Of a DNA stretch of 64,000 nucleotides, positions 1-11,194 are shown piece by piece. How positions within the stretch are numbered: the first letter of the stretch is position 1; every line of letters starts with the position of its first letter. The translations under genes were made by a program, and so were the position numbers. Under the pieces are notes generated by a model that made no database searches, was not told the DNA's origin, and saw only the letters and a list, made by a program, of their open reading frames with translations. Origin of the DNA: Nemertoderma westbladi (taxonomy: Eukaryota; Xenacoelomorpha; Nemertodermatida; Nemertodermatidae); contig JAUCBJ010006820.1 of NCBI GenBank assembly GCA_032718475.1, forward strand, positions 1 through 64,000, in the 5' to 3' direction.

Positions 1-182
1 CTCGACGTTAACAACGTTCCCTTCAGTATGAATAACCATTAGTGCGATGTGGAACCAATAAATGAGAACAATTGAGACAAGTCTGTGTTGCATGGTTGGA
101 GTTTACAATAAACCTATAAGAAAATCAAATAATTATCTAAGTATGTTGGCGTATAATGATTAACAAGAAGTGACACAATAAG
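1..182. other. Left flank, no feature seen
   Basis: AT-rich unique-looking DNA with no coding potential or repeat that I can support. It leads directly into the first minisatellite. Confidence 0.5.
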
Positions 183-1567
183 AGCTCATTTCTGCTCATT
201 ATTGCTCATTGCTGCTCATTGCTGCTTCTTGTTACTCATTGCTGGTCATTACGGCTCTTTGTTGCTCATTATTCTTGCACGTTGCAACTCATTGTTACTC
301 ATGGTTTCTCATTCGAGTTCTTGCTCGTTGTTACTCACGGTTTCGCATTCGAGTTGTTGCTCGTTGTTACTCATTATTATTGCTCAATGTTGCTCGTTGT
401 TATTTATGGTTTCTCATTCGAGTTTTTGCTCATTATTCTTGCTCATTGTTGCTCGTTGTTACTCACGGTTTCTCATTCGAGTTCTTGCTCGTTGTTGCTC
501 GTTGTTACTCACGGTTTCTCATTCGAGTTCTTGCTCGTTGTTGCTCGTTGTTACTCACGGTTTCTCATTCGAGTTCTTGCTCGTTGTTGCTCGTTGTTAC
601 TCACGGTTTCTCATTCGAGTTCTTGCTCGTTGTTGCTCGTTGTTTCTCATTCGAGTTCTTGCTCGTTGTTGCTCATTATTCTTGCTCATTGTTGCTCGTT
701 GTTACTCACGGTTTCTCATTCGAGTTCTTGCTCGTTGTTGCTCGTTGTTACTCACGGTTTCTCATTCGAGTTCTTGCTCGTTGTTGCTCGTTGTTACTCA
801 CGGTTTCTCATTCGAGTTGTTGCTCCGTTGTTGCTCGTTGTTTCTCATTCGAGTTCTTGCTCGTTGTTGCTCATTATTCTTGCTCATTGTTGCTCGTTGT
901 TGCTCGTTGTTACTCACGGTTTCTCATTCGAGTTCTTGCTCGTTGTTGCTCGTTGTTTCTCATTCGAGTTCTTGCTCGTTGTTGCTCATTATTCTTGCTC
1001 ATTGTTGCTCGTTGTTGCTCGTTGTTACTCACGGTTTCTCATTCGAGTTCTTGCTCGTTGTTGCTCGTTGTTTCTCATTCGAGTTCTTGCTCGTTGTTGC
1101 TCATTATTCTTGCTCATTGTTGCTCGTTGTTACTCACGGTTTCTCATTCGAGTTCTTGCTCGTTGTTGCTCGTTGTTACTCACGGTTTCTCATTCGAGTT
1201 CTTGCTCGTTGTTGCTCGTTGTTACTCACGGTTTCTCATTCGAGTTGTTGCTCGTTGTTACTCATTATTATTGCTCATTGTTGCTCGTTGTTACTCACGG
1301 TTTCTCATTCGAGTTCTTGCTCGTTGTTACTCATTATTATTGCTCATTGTTGCTCGTTGTTACTCACGGTTTCTCATTCGAGTTGTTGCTCGTTGTTACT
1401 CATTATTATTGCTCATTGTTGCTCGTTGTTACTCACGGTTTCTCATTCGAGTTCTTGCTCGTTGCTGCTCATTATTCTTGCTTGTTGTTACTCATTGTTG
1501 CTCATGATTTTTCATTTTTCTCGGGTATTGATTGCTAATACTTATTCTTTCTCGTTGTTGCTCACTA
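183..1567. repeat. Minisatellite A, ~46-bp unit
   Basis: Tandem array of about 30 degenerate units. The regular core unit is 46 bp and is built from smaller TTGCTCGTTG-type blocks alternating with ACTCACGGTTTCTCATTCG. Single-block insertions and deletions vary the unit length. The plus strand lacks stop codons in all three frames, so three overlapping ORFs of 430-475 codons appear here. They translate to low-complexity Leu/Ser/Val/Cys sequence and are not credible genes. Confidence 0.9.
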
Positions 1568-2671
1568 TCGCCGGTTACATAGAGTGCAAATTTTTCAAAT
1601 CTGTCACGCATTCAAGAAACCTACAGTAGTACAATTTAAAGTGGAAATTTCATAACTATTACCGCATTTATTATTCATACAGTAGTGCGTGTAGCGTAAA
1701 GCAGCGCAAACAAAAGTTTAAGATAATGCATTGATTTCTTATTGACTGCACAATCACGAAAATTGGTTGTAATTGAAATTCAAAAATATAAACGTGTCAA
1801 ATTTCATGGGGCATACTACTATAACCTATCTAATATATTATATATCTCAAACTCAATGTGTATTCATTCAGCTGCCACGGGTTTCACTATAAACTCTGCT
1901 ATGAACCTAAATGTAATAACAGGAATGAATCGTGTTCATGTAAACTCCGTGGGAACCAGTGCACCCTTCTACACGCGCTTGAATGCAACAAAATTAAATC
2001 CTTGAAAGACCTTGGCAGCCTGTAACTTTATTATTACAATTTATTTACTTATTTATTTATTTTAATCATCTATATTTTACATACACCGAAAGGTGAAAGT
2101 AAATGTATTTACCTAATTAATTTTAATAAATAAAATTCACCCGTTATCAGAAATGTGTATATAAAATCATTAGCAGTAACATTGTAATTTTAACATTTCC
2201 TCACCTGAATGTGCGTTGTCTTTGGTGTGACCTGATTTCAGTATTTGTGGAAATTAATATTTATTTAATTTCGAAATTAATTTCTACAATTAACTTTTTA
2301 CTATTTCCAACGTGATCCGCCACTCTAATTAATTATTTCTTCTTGAAATACTTTATGTACCTGTACTTAGCAATGTGCGAAATAGTGCAACTTCAATGAA
2401 TGACCAATGGAAGCTATTCGTTTAGTTAAGTGTTAAACCAATCACAATCGAGAATTAACAGGAGGCATATTCCCAATCCTTACTTACACTTACTAGGAAC
2501 ACCAATTGCATTGGCGCCAATGATTGGTTAGTGAGCTACTTTTTGATTGGACCTTAACATAACATCGTGCAAAAAATGGAGAAAGGGGTCGCACTAGCAA
2601 AATGATTAATTTATCAGTTAGCACAATTTTCTTGTGCCAGTTGGCATTGTCACAGAAACGTTGTAAGTAAT
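1568..2671. other. AT-rich stretch, no gene seen
   Basis: No ORF with recognisable protein character and no tandem structure. An 87-codon plus-strand ORF at 1742-2005 has no family resemblance and no supporting splice signals. Confidence 0.4.
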
Positions 2672-2910
2672 GGAGAAAATGGGCGAGATGATGTAGGGGT
2701 TACTCTGGGGAGAAAATGGGCGAGATGATGTAGGGGTTACTCTGGGGAGAAAATGGGCGAGATGATGTAGGGGTTACTCTGGGGAGAAAATGGGCGAGAT
2801 GATGTAGGGGTTACTCTGGGGAGAAAATGGGCGAGATGATGTAGGGGTTACTCTGGGGAGAAAATGGGCGAGATGATGTAGGGGCGAGATGATGTAGGGG
2901 TTACTCTGGG
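2672..2910. repeat. Minisatellite B, 37-bp unit
   Basis: About 6.5 nearly identical copies of a 37-bp purine-rich unit beginning AGAAAATGGGCGAGATGATG and ending in a run of four G. The last copy is interrupted by a short internal duplication near 2881. The copies are almost identical, which suggests recent expansion or gene-conversion homogenisation. Confidence 0.92.
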
Positions 2911-3376
2911 TGAAATTAAATTTATCCATCTCGAGGGAAAAATCGATGCAAATTATGATTACCATTACAAATAAAACGGTGAACTTGTTGGACTTCTTGT
3001 TTGGTGGACTTTCGTTTATTTTGTTTTGGTTAGAATAACGCGTCAACTAACATGTTCCTTGATTTAACATTGTTAGCTCGCCGTGACGATATAATTAGCA
3101 GAGATGGTATTTGCGTCAGTGAACAGTGAACGACGGAAGGTTGATAATAAAAACATAGCGAAAATAATCTGGAGGACGAAATATATTGAGTAAAAATATT
3201 GAATATTAATTCAAAATAGCATCGGTTGCCATAACAACTAATTAATTTCACGAAAGAAGAATTAAATGAAATAATTAATGATTTGTCCCTAACATGTATT
3301 GATAATTGATGATGTTTAAAAATTGCACGACATAATAAAATATATTCTAACTAAAATGGAGGATATAATTTCATAA
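2911..3376. other. AT-rich stretch, no gene seen
   Basis: Spacer between two arrays. No feature supported; a 73-codon minus-strand ORF at 3030-3251 has no recognisable features. Confidence 0.4.
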
Positions 3377-6300
3377 TTGAATTACCCCTCTCTCTATTTA
3401 TTCCCCCTCTCCCTATTTATTCCCCCTTCTCCCTGTTTATTCCCCCTCTCCCTATTTATTTCCCCCTCTCCCTATTTATTCCCCCTCTCCCTATCTATTT
3501 CCCCCTCTCCCTATCTATTCCCCCCTCTCCCTATTTATTCCCCCTCTCCCTATTTATTTCCCCCTCTCCCTATTTATTTCCCCCTCTCCCTATTTATTCC
3601 CCCTCTCCCTATTTATTTCCCCCTTTCCCTATTTATTTCCCCCTCTCCTTATTTATTCCCCCTCTCCCTATTTATTTCCCCCTCTCCCTATTTATTTCCC
3701 CCTCTCCCTATTTATTCCCCCTATCCCTATTTATTCCCCCTCTCCCTATTTATTCCCCCCTCTGCCTATTTATTTCCCCCTCTCCCTATTTATTTCCCCC
3801 TCCCCCTATTTATTTCCCCCTCTCGCTGTTTATTCCCCCTCTCCCTGTTTATTTCCCCTCTCCCTATTTATTCCCCCCTCTCCCTGTTTATTTCCCCCTC
3901 TCCCTATTTATTTCCCCCTCCCCCTATTTATTTCCCCCTCTCCCTATTTATTTCCCCCTCCCCCTATTTATTTCCCCCTCTCCCTGTTTATTCCCCCTCT
4001 CCCTGTTTATTTCCCCTCTCCCTATTTATTCCCCCCTCTCCCTGTTTATTTCCCCCTATCCCTATTTATTCCCCCTCTCCCTATTTATTCCCCCCTCTGC
4101 CTATTTATTTCCCCCTCTCCCTATTTATTTCCCCCTCCCCCTATTTATTTCCCCCTCTCCCTGTTTATTCCCCCTCTCCCTGTTTATTTCCCCTCTCCCT
4201 ATTTATTTCCCCCTCTCCCTATTTATTTCCCCCTCTCCCTATTTATTCCCCCTCTCCCTATTTATTCCCCCTCTCCCTATTTATTCCCCCCTCTCCCTAT
4301 TTATTTCCCCCTCTCCCTATTTATTCCCCCTCTCCCTATTTATTCCCCCTCTCCCTATTTATTCCCCCTCTCCCTGTTTATTTCCCCTCTCCCTATTTAT
4401 TCCCCCTCTCCCTATTTATTCCCCCTCTCCCTATTTATTTCCCCTCTCCCTATTTATTTCCCCCTATCCCTATTTATTTCCCCCTCTCCCTATTTATTTC
4501 CCCCTCTCCCTATTTATTCCCCCTCTCCCTGTTTATTTCCCCTCTCCCTATTTATTCCCCCTCCCCCTATTTATTCCCCCCTTTCCCTATTTATTTCCCC
4601 TCCCCCTATTTATTTCCCCCTCTCCCTATTTATTCCCCCCTCTCCCTATTTATTCCCCCTCTCCCTGTTTATTTCCCCTCTCCCTATTTATTCCCCCCTC
4701 TCCCTGTTTATTTCCCCCTCTCCCTGTTTATTCCCCCTCTCCCTGTTTATTTCCCCTCTCCCTATTTATTTCCCCCTCTCCCTATTTATTTCCCCCTCTC
4801 CCTATTTATTCCCCCTCTCCCTATTTATTCCCCCTCTCCCTATTTATTCCCCCTCTCCCTATTTATTCCCCCCTCTCCCTGTTTATTTCCCCTCTCCCTA
4901 TTTATTCCCCCTCTCCCTATTTATTCCCCCTCTCCCTATTTATTTCCCCTCTCCCTATTTATTCCCCCTCTCCCTATTTTATTCCCCCTCTCCCTGTTTG
5001 TTTCCCCTCTCCCTATTTATTCCCCCTCCCCCTATTTATTCCCCCCTTTCCCTATTTATTTCCCCTACCCCTATTTATTCCCCCCTCTCCCTATCTATTT
5101 CCCCTCCCCCTATTTATTTCCCCCTCTCCCTATTTATTCCCCCTCTCCCTATTTATTCCCCCTCTCCCTATTTATTCCCCCTCTCCCTATTTATTCCCCC
5201 CTCTCCCTGTTTATTTCCCCCTCTTCCTATTTATTCCCCCCACTCCCTATTTATTCCCCCTCTCCCTATTTTATTCCCCCTCTCCCTGTTTGTTTCCCCT
5301 CTCCCTATTTATTCCCCCTCCCCCTATTTATTCCCCCCTTTCCCTATTTATTTCCCCTCCCCCTATTTATTTCCCCCTCTCCCTATTTATTCCCCCCTCT
5401 CCCTATTTATTCCCCCTCTCCCTGTTTATTTCCCCTCTCCCTATTTATTCCCCCCTCTCCCTGTTTATTTCCCCCTCTCCCTGTTTATTCCCCCTCTCCC
5501 TGTTTATTTCCCCTCTCCCTATTTATTTCCCCCTCTCCCTATTTATTTCCCCCTCTCCCTATTTATTCCCCCTCTCCCTATTTATTCCCCCTCTCCCTAT
5601 TTATTCCCCCTCTCCCTATTTATTCCCCCCTCTCCCTGTTTATTCCCCCTCTCCCTATTTATTCCCCCCTCTCCCTGTTTATTTCCCCCTCTTCCTATTT
5701 ATTCCCCCCACTCCCTATTTATTCCCCCTCTCCCTATTTTATTCCCCCTCTCCCTGTTTGTTTCCCCTCTCCCTATTTATTCCCCCTCCCCCTATTTATT
5801 CCCCCCTTTCCCTATTTATTTCCCCTACCCCTATTTATTCCCCCCTCTCCCTATCTATTTCCCCTCCCCCTATTTATTTCCCCCTCTCCCTATTTATTCC
5901 CCCTCTCCCTATTTATTCCCCCTCTCCCTATTTATTCCCCCTCTCCCTATTTATTCCCCCCTCTCCCTGTTTATTTCCCCCTCTTCCTATTTATTCCCCC
6001 CACTCCCTATTTATTCCCCCTCTCCCTATTTTATTCCCCCTCTCCCTGTTTGTTTCCCCTCTCCCTATTTATTCCCCCTCCCCCTATTTATTCCCCCCTT
6101 TCCCTATTTATTTCCCCTACCCCTATTTATTCCCCCCTCTCCCTATCTATTTCCCCTCCCCCTATTTATTTCCCCCTCTCCCTGTTTGTTTCCCCTCTCC
6201 CTATTTATTCCCCCTCCCCCTATTTATTCCCCCCTTTCCCTATTTATTTCCCCTACCCCTATTTATTCCCCCCTCTCCCTATCTATTTCCCCTCCCCCTA

Positions 6301-7945
6301 TTTATTTCCCCCTCTCCCTATTTATTCCCCCTCTCCCTATTTATTCCCCCTCTCCCTATTTATTCCCCCTCTCCCTATTTATTCCCTCCTCTCCCTATTT
6401 ATTCCCCCTCTCCCTATTTATTCCCCCTCTCCCTATTTATTCCCCCTCTCCCTATTTATTCCCTCTCTCCCTATTTATTCCCCCTCTCCCTATTTATTTC
6501 CCCCTCTCCCTATCTATTTCCCCCCTCTCCCTATCTATTCCCCCCTCTCCCTATTTATTCCCCCTCTCCCTATTTATTTCCCCCTCCCCCTATTTATTCC
6601 CCCCTCTCCCAATTTATTTCCCCCTTTCCCTATTTATTTCCCCCTCTCCCTATTTATTTCCCCCTCCCCCTATTTATTTCCCCCTCTCCCTATTTATTTC
6701 CCCCTCTCCCTATCTATTTCCCCCTCTCCCTATCTATTTCCCCCTCTCCCTATCTATTCCCCCTCTCCCTATTTATTCCCCCTCTCCCTATTTATTTCCC
6801 CTCCCCCTATTTATTTCCCCCTCTCCCTATCTATTTCCCCCTCTCCCTATCTATTCCCCCCTCTCCCTATTTATTCCCCCTCTCCCTATTTATTTCCCCT
6901 CCCCCTATTTATTTCCCCCTCTCCCTATTTATTTCCCCCTCTCCCTATCTATTTCCCCCTCTCCCTATCTATTTCCCCCTCTCCCTATCTATTCCCCCCT
7001 CTCCCTATTTATTCCCCCTCTCCCTATTTATTCCCCCTCTCCCTATTTATTTCCCCTCTCCCTATTTATTCCCCCTCTCCCTATTTATTCCCCCTCTCCC
7101 TATTTATTCCCTCTCTCCCTATTTATTCCCCCTCTCCCTATCTATTCCCCCCTCTCCCTATTTATTCCCCCTCTCCCTATTTATTCCCCCTCTCCCTATT
7201 TATTTCCCCTCCCCCTATTTATTTCCCCCTCTCCCTATCTATTCCCCCTCTCCCTATTTATTCCCCCCTCTCCCTATTTATTCCCCCTCTCCCTATTTAT
7301 TCCCCCTCTCCCTATTTATTCCCCCTCTCCCTATTTATTCCCCCTCTCCCTATTTATTCCCTCTCTCCCTATTTATTCCCCCTCTCCCTGTTTATTTCCC
7401 CTCTCCCTATTTATTTCCCCCTCTCCCTATCTATTTCCCCCTCTCCCTATCTATTCCCCCTCTCCCTATTTATTCCCCCTCTCCCTATTTATTTCCCCCT
7501 CCCCCTATTTATTTCCCCCTCTCCCTATTTATTTCCCCCTCTCCCTATTTATTTCCCCCTCTCCCTATCTATTCCCCCCTCTCCCTATTTATTTCCCCCT
7601 CTCCCTATTTATTCCCCCTCTCCCTATTTATTTCCCCCTCTCCCTATCTATTTCCCCCTCTCCCTATCTATTTCCCCCTCTCCCTATCTATTCCCCCTCT
7701 CCCTATTTATTCCCCCTCTCCCTATTTATTTCCCCTCCCCCTATTTATTTCCCCCTCTCCCTATCTATTTCCCCCTCTCCCTATCTATTCCCCCTCTCCC
7801 TATGTATTCCCCCTCTCCCTATTTATTTCCCCCTCCCCCTATTTATTTCCCCTCCCCCTATTTATTTCCCCTTATCCCTATTTATTTCCCCCTCTCCCTG
7901 TTTATTCCCCCTTTCCCTATTTATTTCCCCCTCTCCCCTCTCGTA
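3377..7945. repeat. 4.6-kb C/T-rich minisatellite C, ~19-20-bp unit
   Basis: Roughly 230-240 tandem units of the form CCCCCTCTCCCTATTTATT, 19 or 20 bp long depending on one extra C or T. The plus strand is almost purely pyrimidine apart from the A residues of TATTTATT. Common variants are CTGTTTATT, CTATCTATT and CCCCTCCCCC. The plus strand has no stop codons, so ORFs of 1530, 982 and 919 codons cross it; they encode monotonous Pro/Ser/Leu/Tyr/Phe repeats and are artefacts. Read on the minus strand, most units contain AATAAA and a run of five G. Longer higher-order blocks are visible between about 4976 and 6300. The array begins one base past the stop codon of the adjacent minus-strand gene. 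Confidence 0.95.
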
Positions 7946-7946
7946 A

Positions 7947-8245
7947 TCAGAGAACTAATCCGTTACTAAATTCACCAACATCAGTTTCATCGACACATTT
8001 TAAGTCTGAATCTGTCAGTCGATTGGTCGCAAGTATATGCGACAAGTAACTCTGATATTGTTCCGTATCCAAAATGAACGAGGGAACTTTAGACCACGAT
8101 CGAGGCGTCGCATGCTTCCGCAGACGTTCGACATCCTGGTATGATATTTTACCCATATTGTATAAGGCTATAAAATCAATCCGTTTTCGGTTCTTCAGAA
8201 TTTGCAGAGCGCCTCTCAAGTATACTTGATCTTTGCTAAAGCAGC
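7947..8245 (-). CDS. MATCAP-like gene, last exon with stop
   Basis: Acceptor GCTCCTTAG|GC. The frame reads CFSKDQVYLRGALQILKN, then MGKISYQDVERLRKHA, and ends NGLVL followed by TGA. The 106-bp intron before it (8246-8351) is short. The stop abuts minisatellite C, so the 3' UTR must lie inside that array. Confidence 0.88.
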
Positions 8246-10823
8246 CTAAGGAGCAAAAGTTTACCTTTACAAAGTCGAAAATAAAATATGTTAACGAAGT
8301 TAAAGATACGTACAGTTCTACGGATTGAATCGTTTAAGGAGTCCGACCCACCTGGTTTCGATGTGTCAGACATTCCGCGTTTAGCGCGCAGACAGTAGTA
8401 CCATCGAATATCTTTATCTTCTACGAACTTCCCGAGATGATGAAAGAGTTCAAGGAATGAGAGTTTGTTCGCCATACATGATGTATAATACAACATTGCT
8501 ATCTGAAAAAAAAAATAATTGACGTGACACTAATATTAGCGGTAGTAAGGGTAAGGCCTCATTCACATTGGGGGTGGGTCTAAATTATTGTACGTTACCG
8601 GTACCGGTACCGGTAGTCATAGGTTTGAAGCCATCTTGAAGAATCTGTATCAAATCTGCCCAAAAGCTCAATTGAAGATAAATTGTTACGCGTCCACATA
8701 AATAGCATGAGGATAGTGGTTGGTTTAGACCTTAGACTCCCACGGCTGGAGGCCGATTCTGCGCCGATCATGGAGTGATCAACCACGGCTGGAGGCCGAT
8801 TCTGCGCCGATCATGGAGTGATCAACCACGGCTGGAGGCCGATTCTGCGCCGATCATGGGGTGATCAAAAGGAAGAATGAGTTTTTGTGGTCGAAATCAC
8901 ATATTCCGAATGGGGCAATTATTTAGGCCTACACAACAAGGACTATCTCATGTATTGAAATATTAGTTTGGGGGAGGGGGGGGGGGGGGTGGTGGGGGGG
9001 GGGGGGGCTGGTTTCTACCCATGTGGATATTGTTTTGTGATGATGATGACCCTGAAAATCACTAAAACAATCAGCATAGAAAGTAGTAGAACAACTTGTA
9101 AGATGGTAGGTTACCACCTACCTGGAATAGATGAGGGTGTTGGTTTGTTAGTATGCTGTGTAAGGCAGCCAAGCCTTCTTCGGTGGGGTTACATGGTTTC
9201 ATTTGATAGTCAGCCCGCGACATGTTGGTACTCCATGGCTGCCAGCGGTTATTTAGACTCCTCATATAATGCGTTCCTACATTAAAATTATTTAATTATT
9301 CTGATGAGTGATTGATTGTATTTTCCATAAAAATTTGACACACAAAGTCATACTATCGTTTGATCGCTCTCGCAAACTCACTCCAATTGCGACATCTGAA
9401 GGTAATACCGGTAACAGATAGTGTAAGTTTTTTTAATGACGTTAAAAGTATCCTTGGCTAAGACATTTATTTATTTGGCTGGTGGATGTCGTCATATTTA
9501 CTGTTTAGATGAAGATATTTTGTACCGGTTGTTTGCTCTTGTTGCAGCAGAAACTAAGTTATTAAGAACCTAGAACCCTATTAAGAAACTAAGTTATTAA
9601 GAACCTAGAACCCTATTAAGAAACTAAGTTATTAAGAACCTAGAACCCTATTAAGAAACTAAGTTATTAAGAACCTAGAATCCTATTAAGAAACTAAGTT
9701 ATTAAGAACCTAGAACCCTATTAAGAAACTAAGTTATTAAGAACCTAGAATCCTATTAAGAAACTAAGTTATTAATTAGTAATTGTTCTTATGTTCTTAC
9801 TACCGATAATATCATATAAGAATAATTGTAGAACCTATTATACTGTAACCATAGTTATTATTGTATTGGTATTTTAAAATATACTTTGATTCTATTCACT
9901 TTCAAATTTTTCCATTTCGAAGTGTTGACATGGTTTTTCGAAGTGTTGGCCCATGGAATTCTAAATATAGTACTATACTCTATATTTAGTTATCCTTGGT
10001 TGACAATATCCCCTCACACAGGGCGTATGTTTCAGCTAGACAGAGAAGCAATGACTCACCTATCTCGTGTCTTAACATCCCATGGAGCCAGTTTTCCTTG
10101 GTACCGTGTCCCATCTTTATGCTTAGTAGCGGACGACCATAGCTGTAGGACATGCTAGCCCGGGAGATCAGGTTCTCCGAGAGATTGAGGTCGATTTCAT
10201 TGGGGTCAATTCCTTCACGTTGGAGGTAACTCTTGACAATCTTTTTGACACGATTACGGGACAGCTGTTGTCCCATTGATATGCCCTGGTATTTTTCATA
10301 ACTTCCATGTTTACGTATAACAACATTAATTATCTTTATAGCCTAATGCGGAAGGCAATTAATTTTATTTTATGTTAAAAACATTTAGAGCTAAAAAATG
10401 TATATAATAATTCATATTAAATTCATAATTATAAAATATAATTCATATTTCACATATTTCCCTGATATCAACTTTTTACGATTATGACACCTTGATATAT
10501 AACAATTAATAATTTTTAGGAATATTAGTCACAAAATCAGTCATTTAAAGCCGAATATTTTGCCATTGTTCTCCAATGTATTTATGTATTTTTAGGAGAC
10601 AATACCAATAAATAAAATATAAATAATAAATTAAACAAATAAAAAATTAACGCTGTTGCTAAACTAACCAGATGTAAGTAAATGTCCGAAGGATTACTGA
10701 ACTGTTGTTTATAGAGCTGAAAGGGAATTGGACGGTCGTACTTAAACACTGGGTCGAAGTTTAGACTCATCAGAAATAGTTGCTTCTGGTCGATATGATT
10801 GACAGGTTGAATGGCCGATATCA
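7947..10823 (-). CDS. MATCAP/KIAA0895-family (DUF1704) tubulin tyrosine carboxypeptidase, 5 exons, 5' end missing
   Basis: Zinc metallopeptidase of the family that removes the C-terminal tyrosine of alpha-tubulin (MATCAP1/2, DUF1704). Exons: 10823-10669, 10342-10060, 9276-9122, 8502-8352 and 8245-7947. Together they give 1043 nt, about 347 codons. All four junctions have GT/AG ends and matching phases (0, 1, 0, 1). Joining the second and third exons completes the zinc site HEIGTH: HEI plus one base of the Gly codon lie before the intron, and the rest of Gly, then THY, after it. The third exon carries NPTEEGLA, whose glutamate is the expected third zinc ligand. The fourth and fifth exons give LYYTSC, RAKRG and PGCFSKDQVYL, all family signatures recalled from vertebrate homologues. 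The protein ends at a TGA at 7947-7949. Vertebrate members are longer at the N terminus, so one or more upstream exons should exist beyond 10,823; I could not recognise them. No frame damage is seen, so the gene looks functional. Family assignment is confident; the choice between MATCAP1 and MATCAP2 is open. Confidence 0.88.
8352..8502 (-). CDS. MATCAP-like gene, fourth recognised exon
   Basis: Acceptor has an uninterrupted T tract ending in CAG and the donor is CCAG|GTGGGT. The encoded peptide runs IAMLYYTSCMANKLSFLEL to RAKRGMSDTSKPG. A longer unspliced reading continues to a stop in the intron, but only the GTGGGT donor keeps phase with the next exon and gives the family sequence PGCFSKDQ. 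Confidence 0.87.
8740..8868. repeat. Three tandem 43-bp copies in an intron
   Basis: Exactly three 43-bp units starting CCACGGCTGGAGGCC and containing GATCATGGAGTGATCA, a partly self-complementary segment. The copies differ by one base (GGAGTG or GGGGTG). The array lies in the 619-bp intron between the third and fourth exons of the MATCAP-like gene. A short GGTACC/ACCGGT run lies just to the left near 8594-8616. Confidence 0.93.
8970..9007 (+). repeat. Interrupted G tract (intronic, antisense to the gene)
   Basis: Almost pure G over 38 bases, broken by A and T. It could form G-quadruplex DNA on the plus strand. The gene transcript would carry the complementary C tract. Confidence 0.85.
9122..9276 (-). 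CDS. MATCAP-like gene, exon completing the zinc site
   Basis: Acceptor TTAATGTAG|GA and donor TTCCAG|GTAGGT. The split codon restores Gly and continues THYMRSLNN, then the conserved MKPCNPTEEGLAALHSIL. An ATG at 9265 would give a false ORF start; homology places the exon start 11 bases further upstream at the acceptor. Confidence 0.88.
9549..9775. repeat. Minisatellite D, 35-bp unit, ~6.5 copies
   Basis: Units begin GAAACTAAGTTATTAAGAAC and end CCTATTAA, with a C/T variant in AACCCT or AATCCT. The array lies in the 783-bp intron that splits the zinc-binding motif of the MATCAP-like gene. Confidence 0.93.
10060..10342 (-). CDS. MATCAP-like gene, exon with SRASM and HEIG
   Basis: Acceptor CGCATTAG|GCT and donor GATAG|GTGAGT, the latter a strong match to consensus. 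The reading frame gives VIRKHGSYEKYQG, then LSRNRVKKIV, then NLISRASMSYSYGRPLLSI and finally GMLRHEI with the first base of a Gly codon. This is the first half of the zinc-binding motif. The preceding phase-0 junction joins smoothly to the upstream exon. Confidence 0.88.
10669..10823 (-). CDS. MATCAP-like gene, first recognised exon
   Basis: Preceded on the minus strand by a pyrimidine-rich acceptor ending TTATTTCAG and followed by donor CTG|GTTAGT. It starts with two bases of a split codon, giving 51 complete codons. The product includes FDPVFKYDRPIPF and ends NPSDIYLHL, matching the conserved segment just before the catalytic domain of the family. Confidence 0.82.
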
Positions 10824-11194
10824 CTGAAATAAATAAATGAGAAATATTATAAAGTTTTATCAAGTTTTACCTAAAGAGGATTCAATCTGGCCATGGGCTA
10901 CTTAAATCTGCCACCACTTTTCTTAACAATTAGCAATAACTATAACGCAGTAGTATTCTTATAATTATTTGTAAATTATGTTTAATATAGGCCTAATATT
11001 TGATTAAATATAAAAAAGTCTAACTAAGTTTTACCTAAAAATGTTCACTAGTTTCATAAGAGTAATTACAGTTCTGTCCGTTTTACAAACATAACAAAGT
11101 GCCACCAGTTTCGTACCGTCACAACCACAAAGTAAAATTCTGATAATGGAATTGGAATTCAGTCCAACGACACAACGATCCCCGATCATTCCCA
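10824..11194. other. Upstream intron sequence, no exon recognised
   Basis: AT-rich DNA upstream of the first recognised MATCAP-like exon. No acceptable further exon on the minus strand. Confidence 0.4.

Noticed and set aside
202-1629. Three overlapping Leu/Val/Ser/Cys ORFs resembling membrane proteins
   Set aside because: Pure translation of a stop-free tandem repeat in every frame.
3377-8049. Overlapping ORFs of 1530, 982 and 919 codons rich in Pro, Ser, Tyr and Phe
   Set aside because: They follow the minisatellite in all three plus frames because the unit has no plus-strand stop. No non-repeat protein sequence supports them.
8236-8496. Stand-alone 86-codon minus-strand gene, first considered as a death-effector-like protein
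   Set aside because: The second half is intron. Using the GTGGGT donor joins it in phase to the next exon as part of the MATCAP-like gene.
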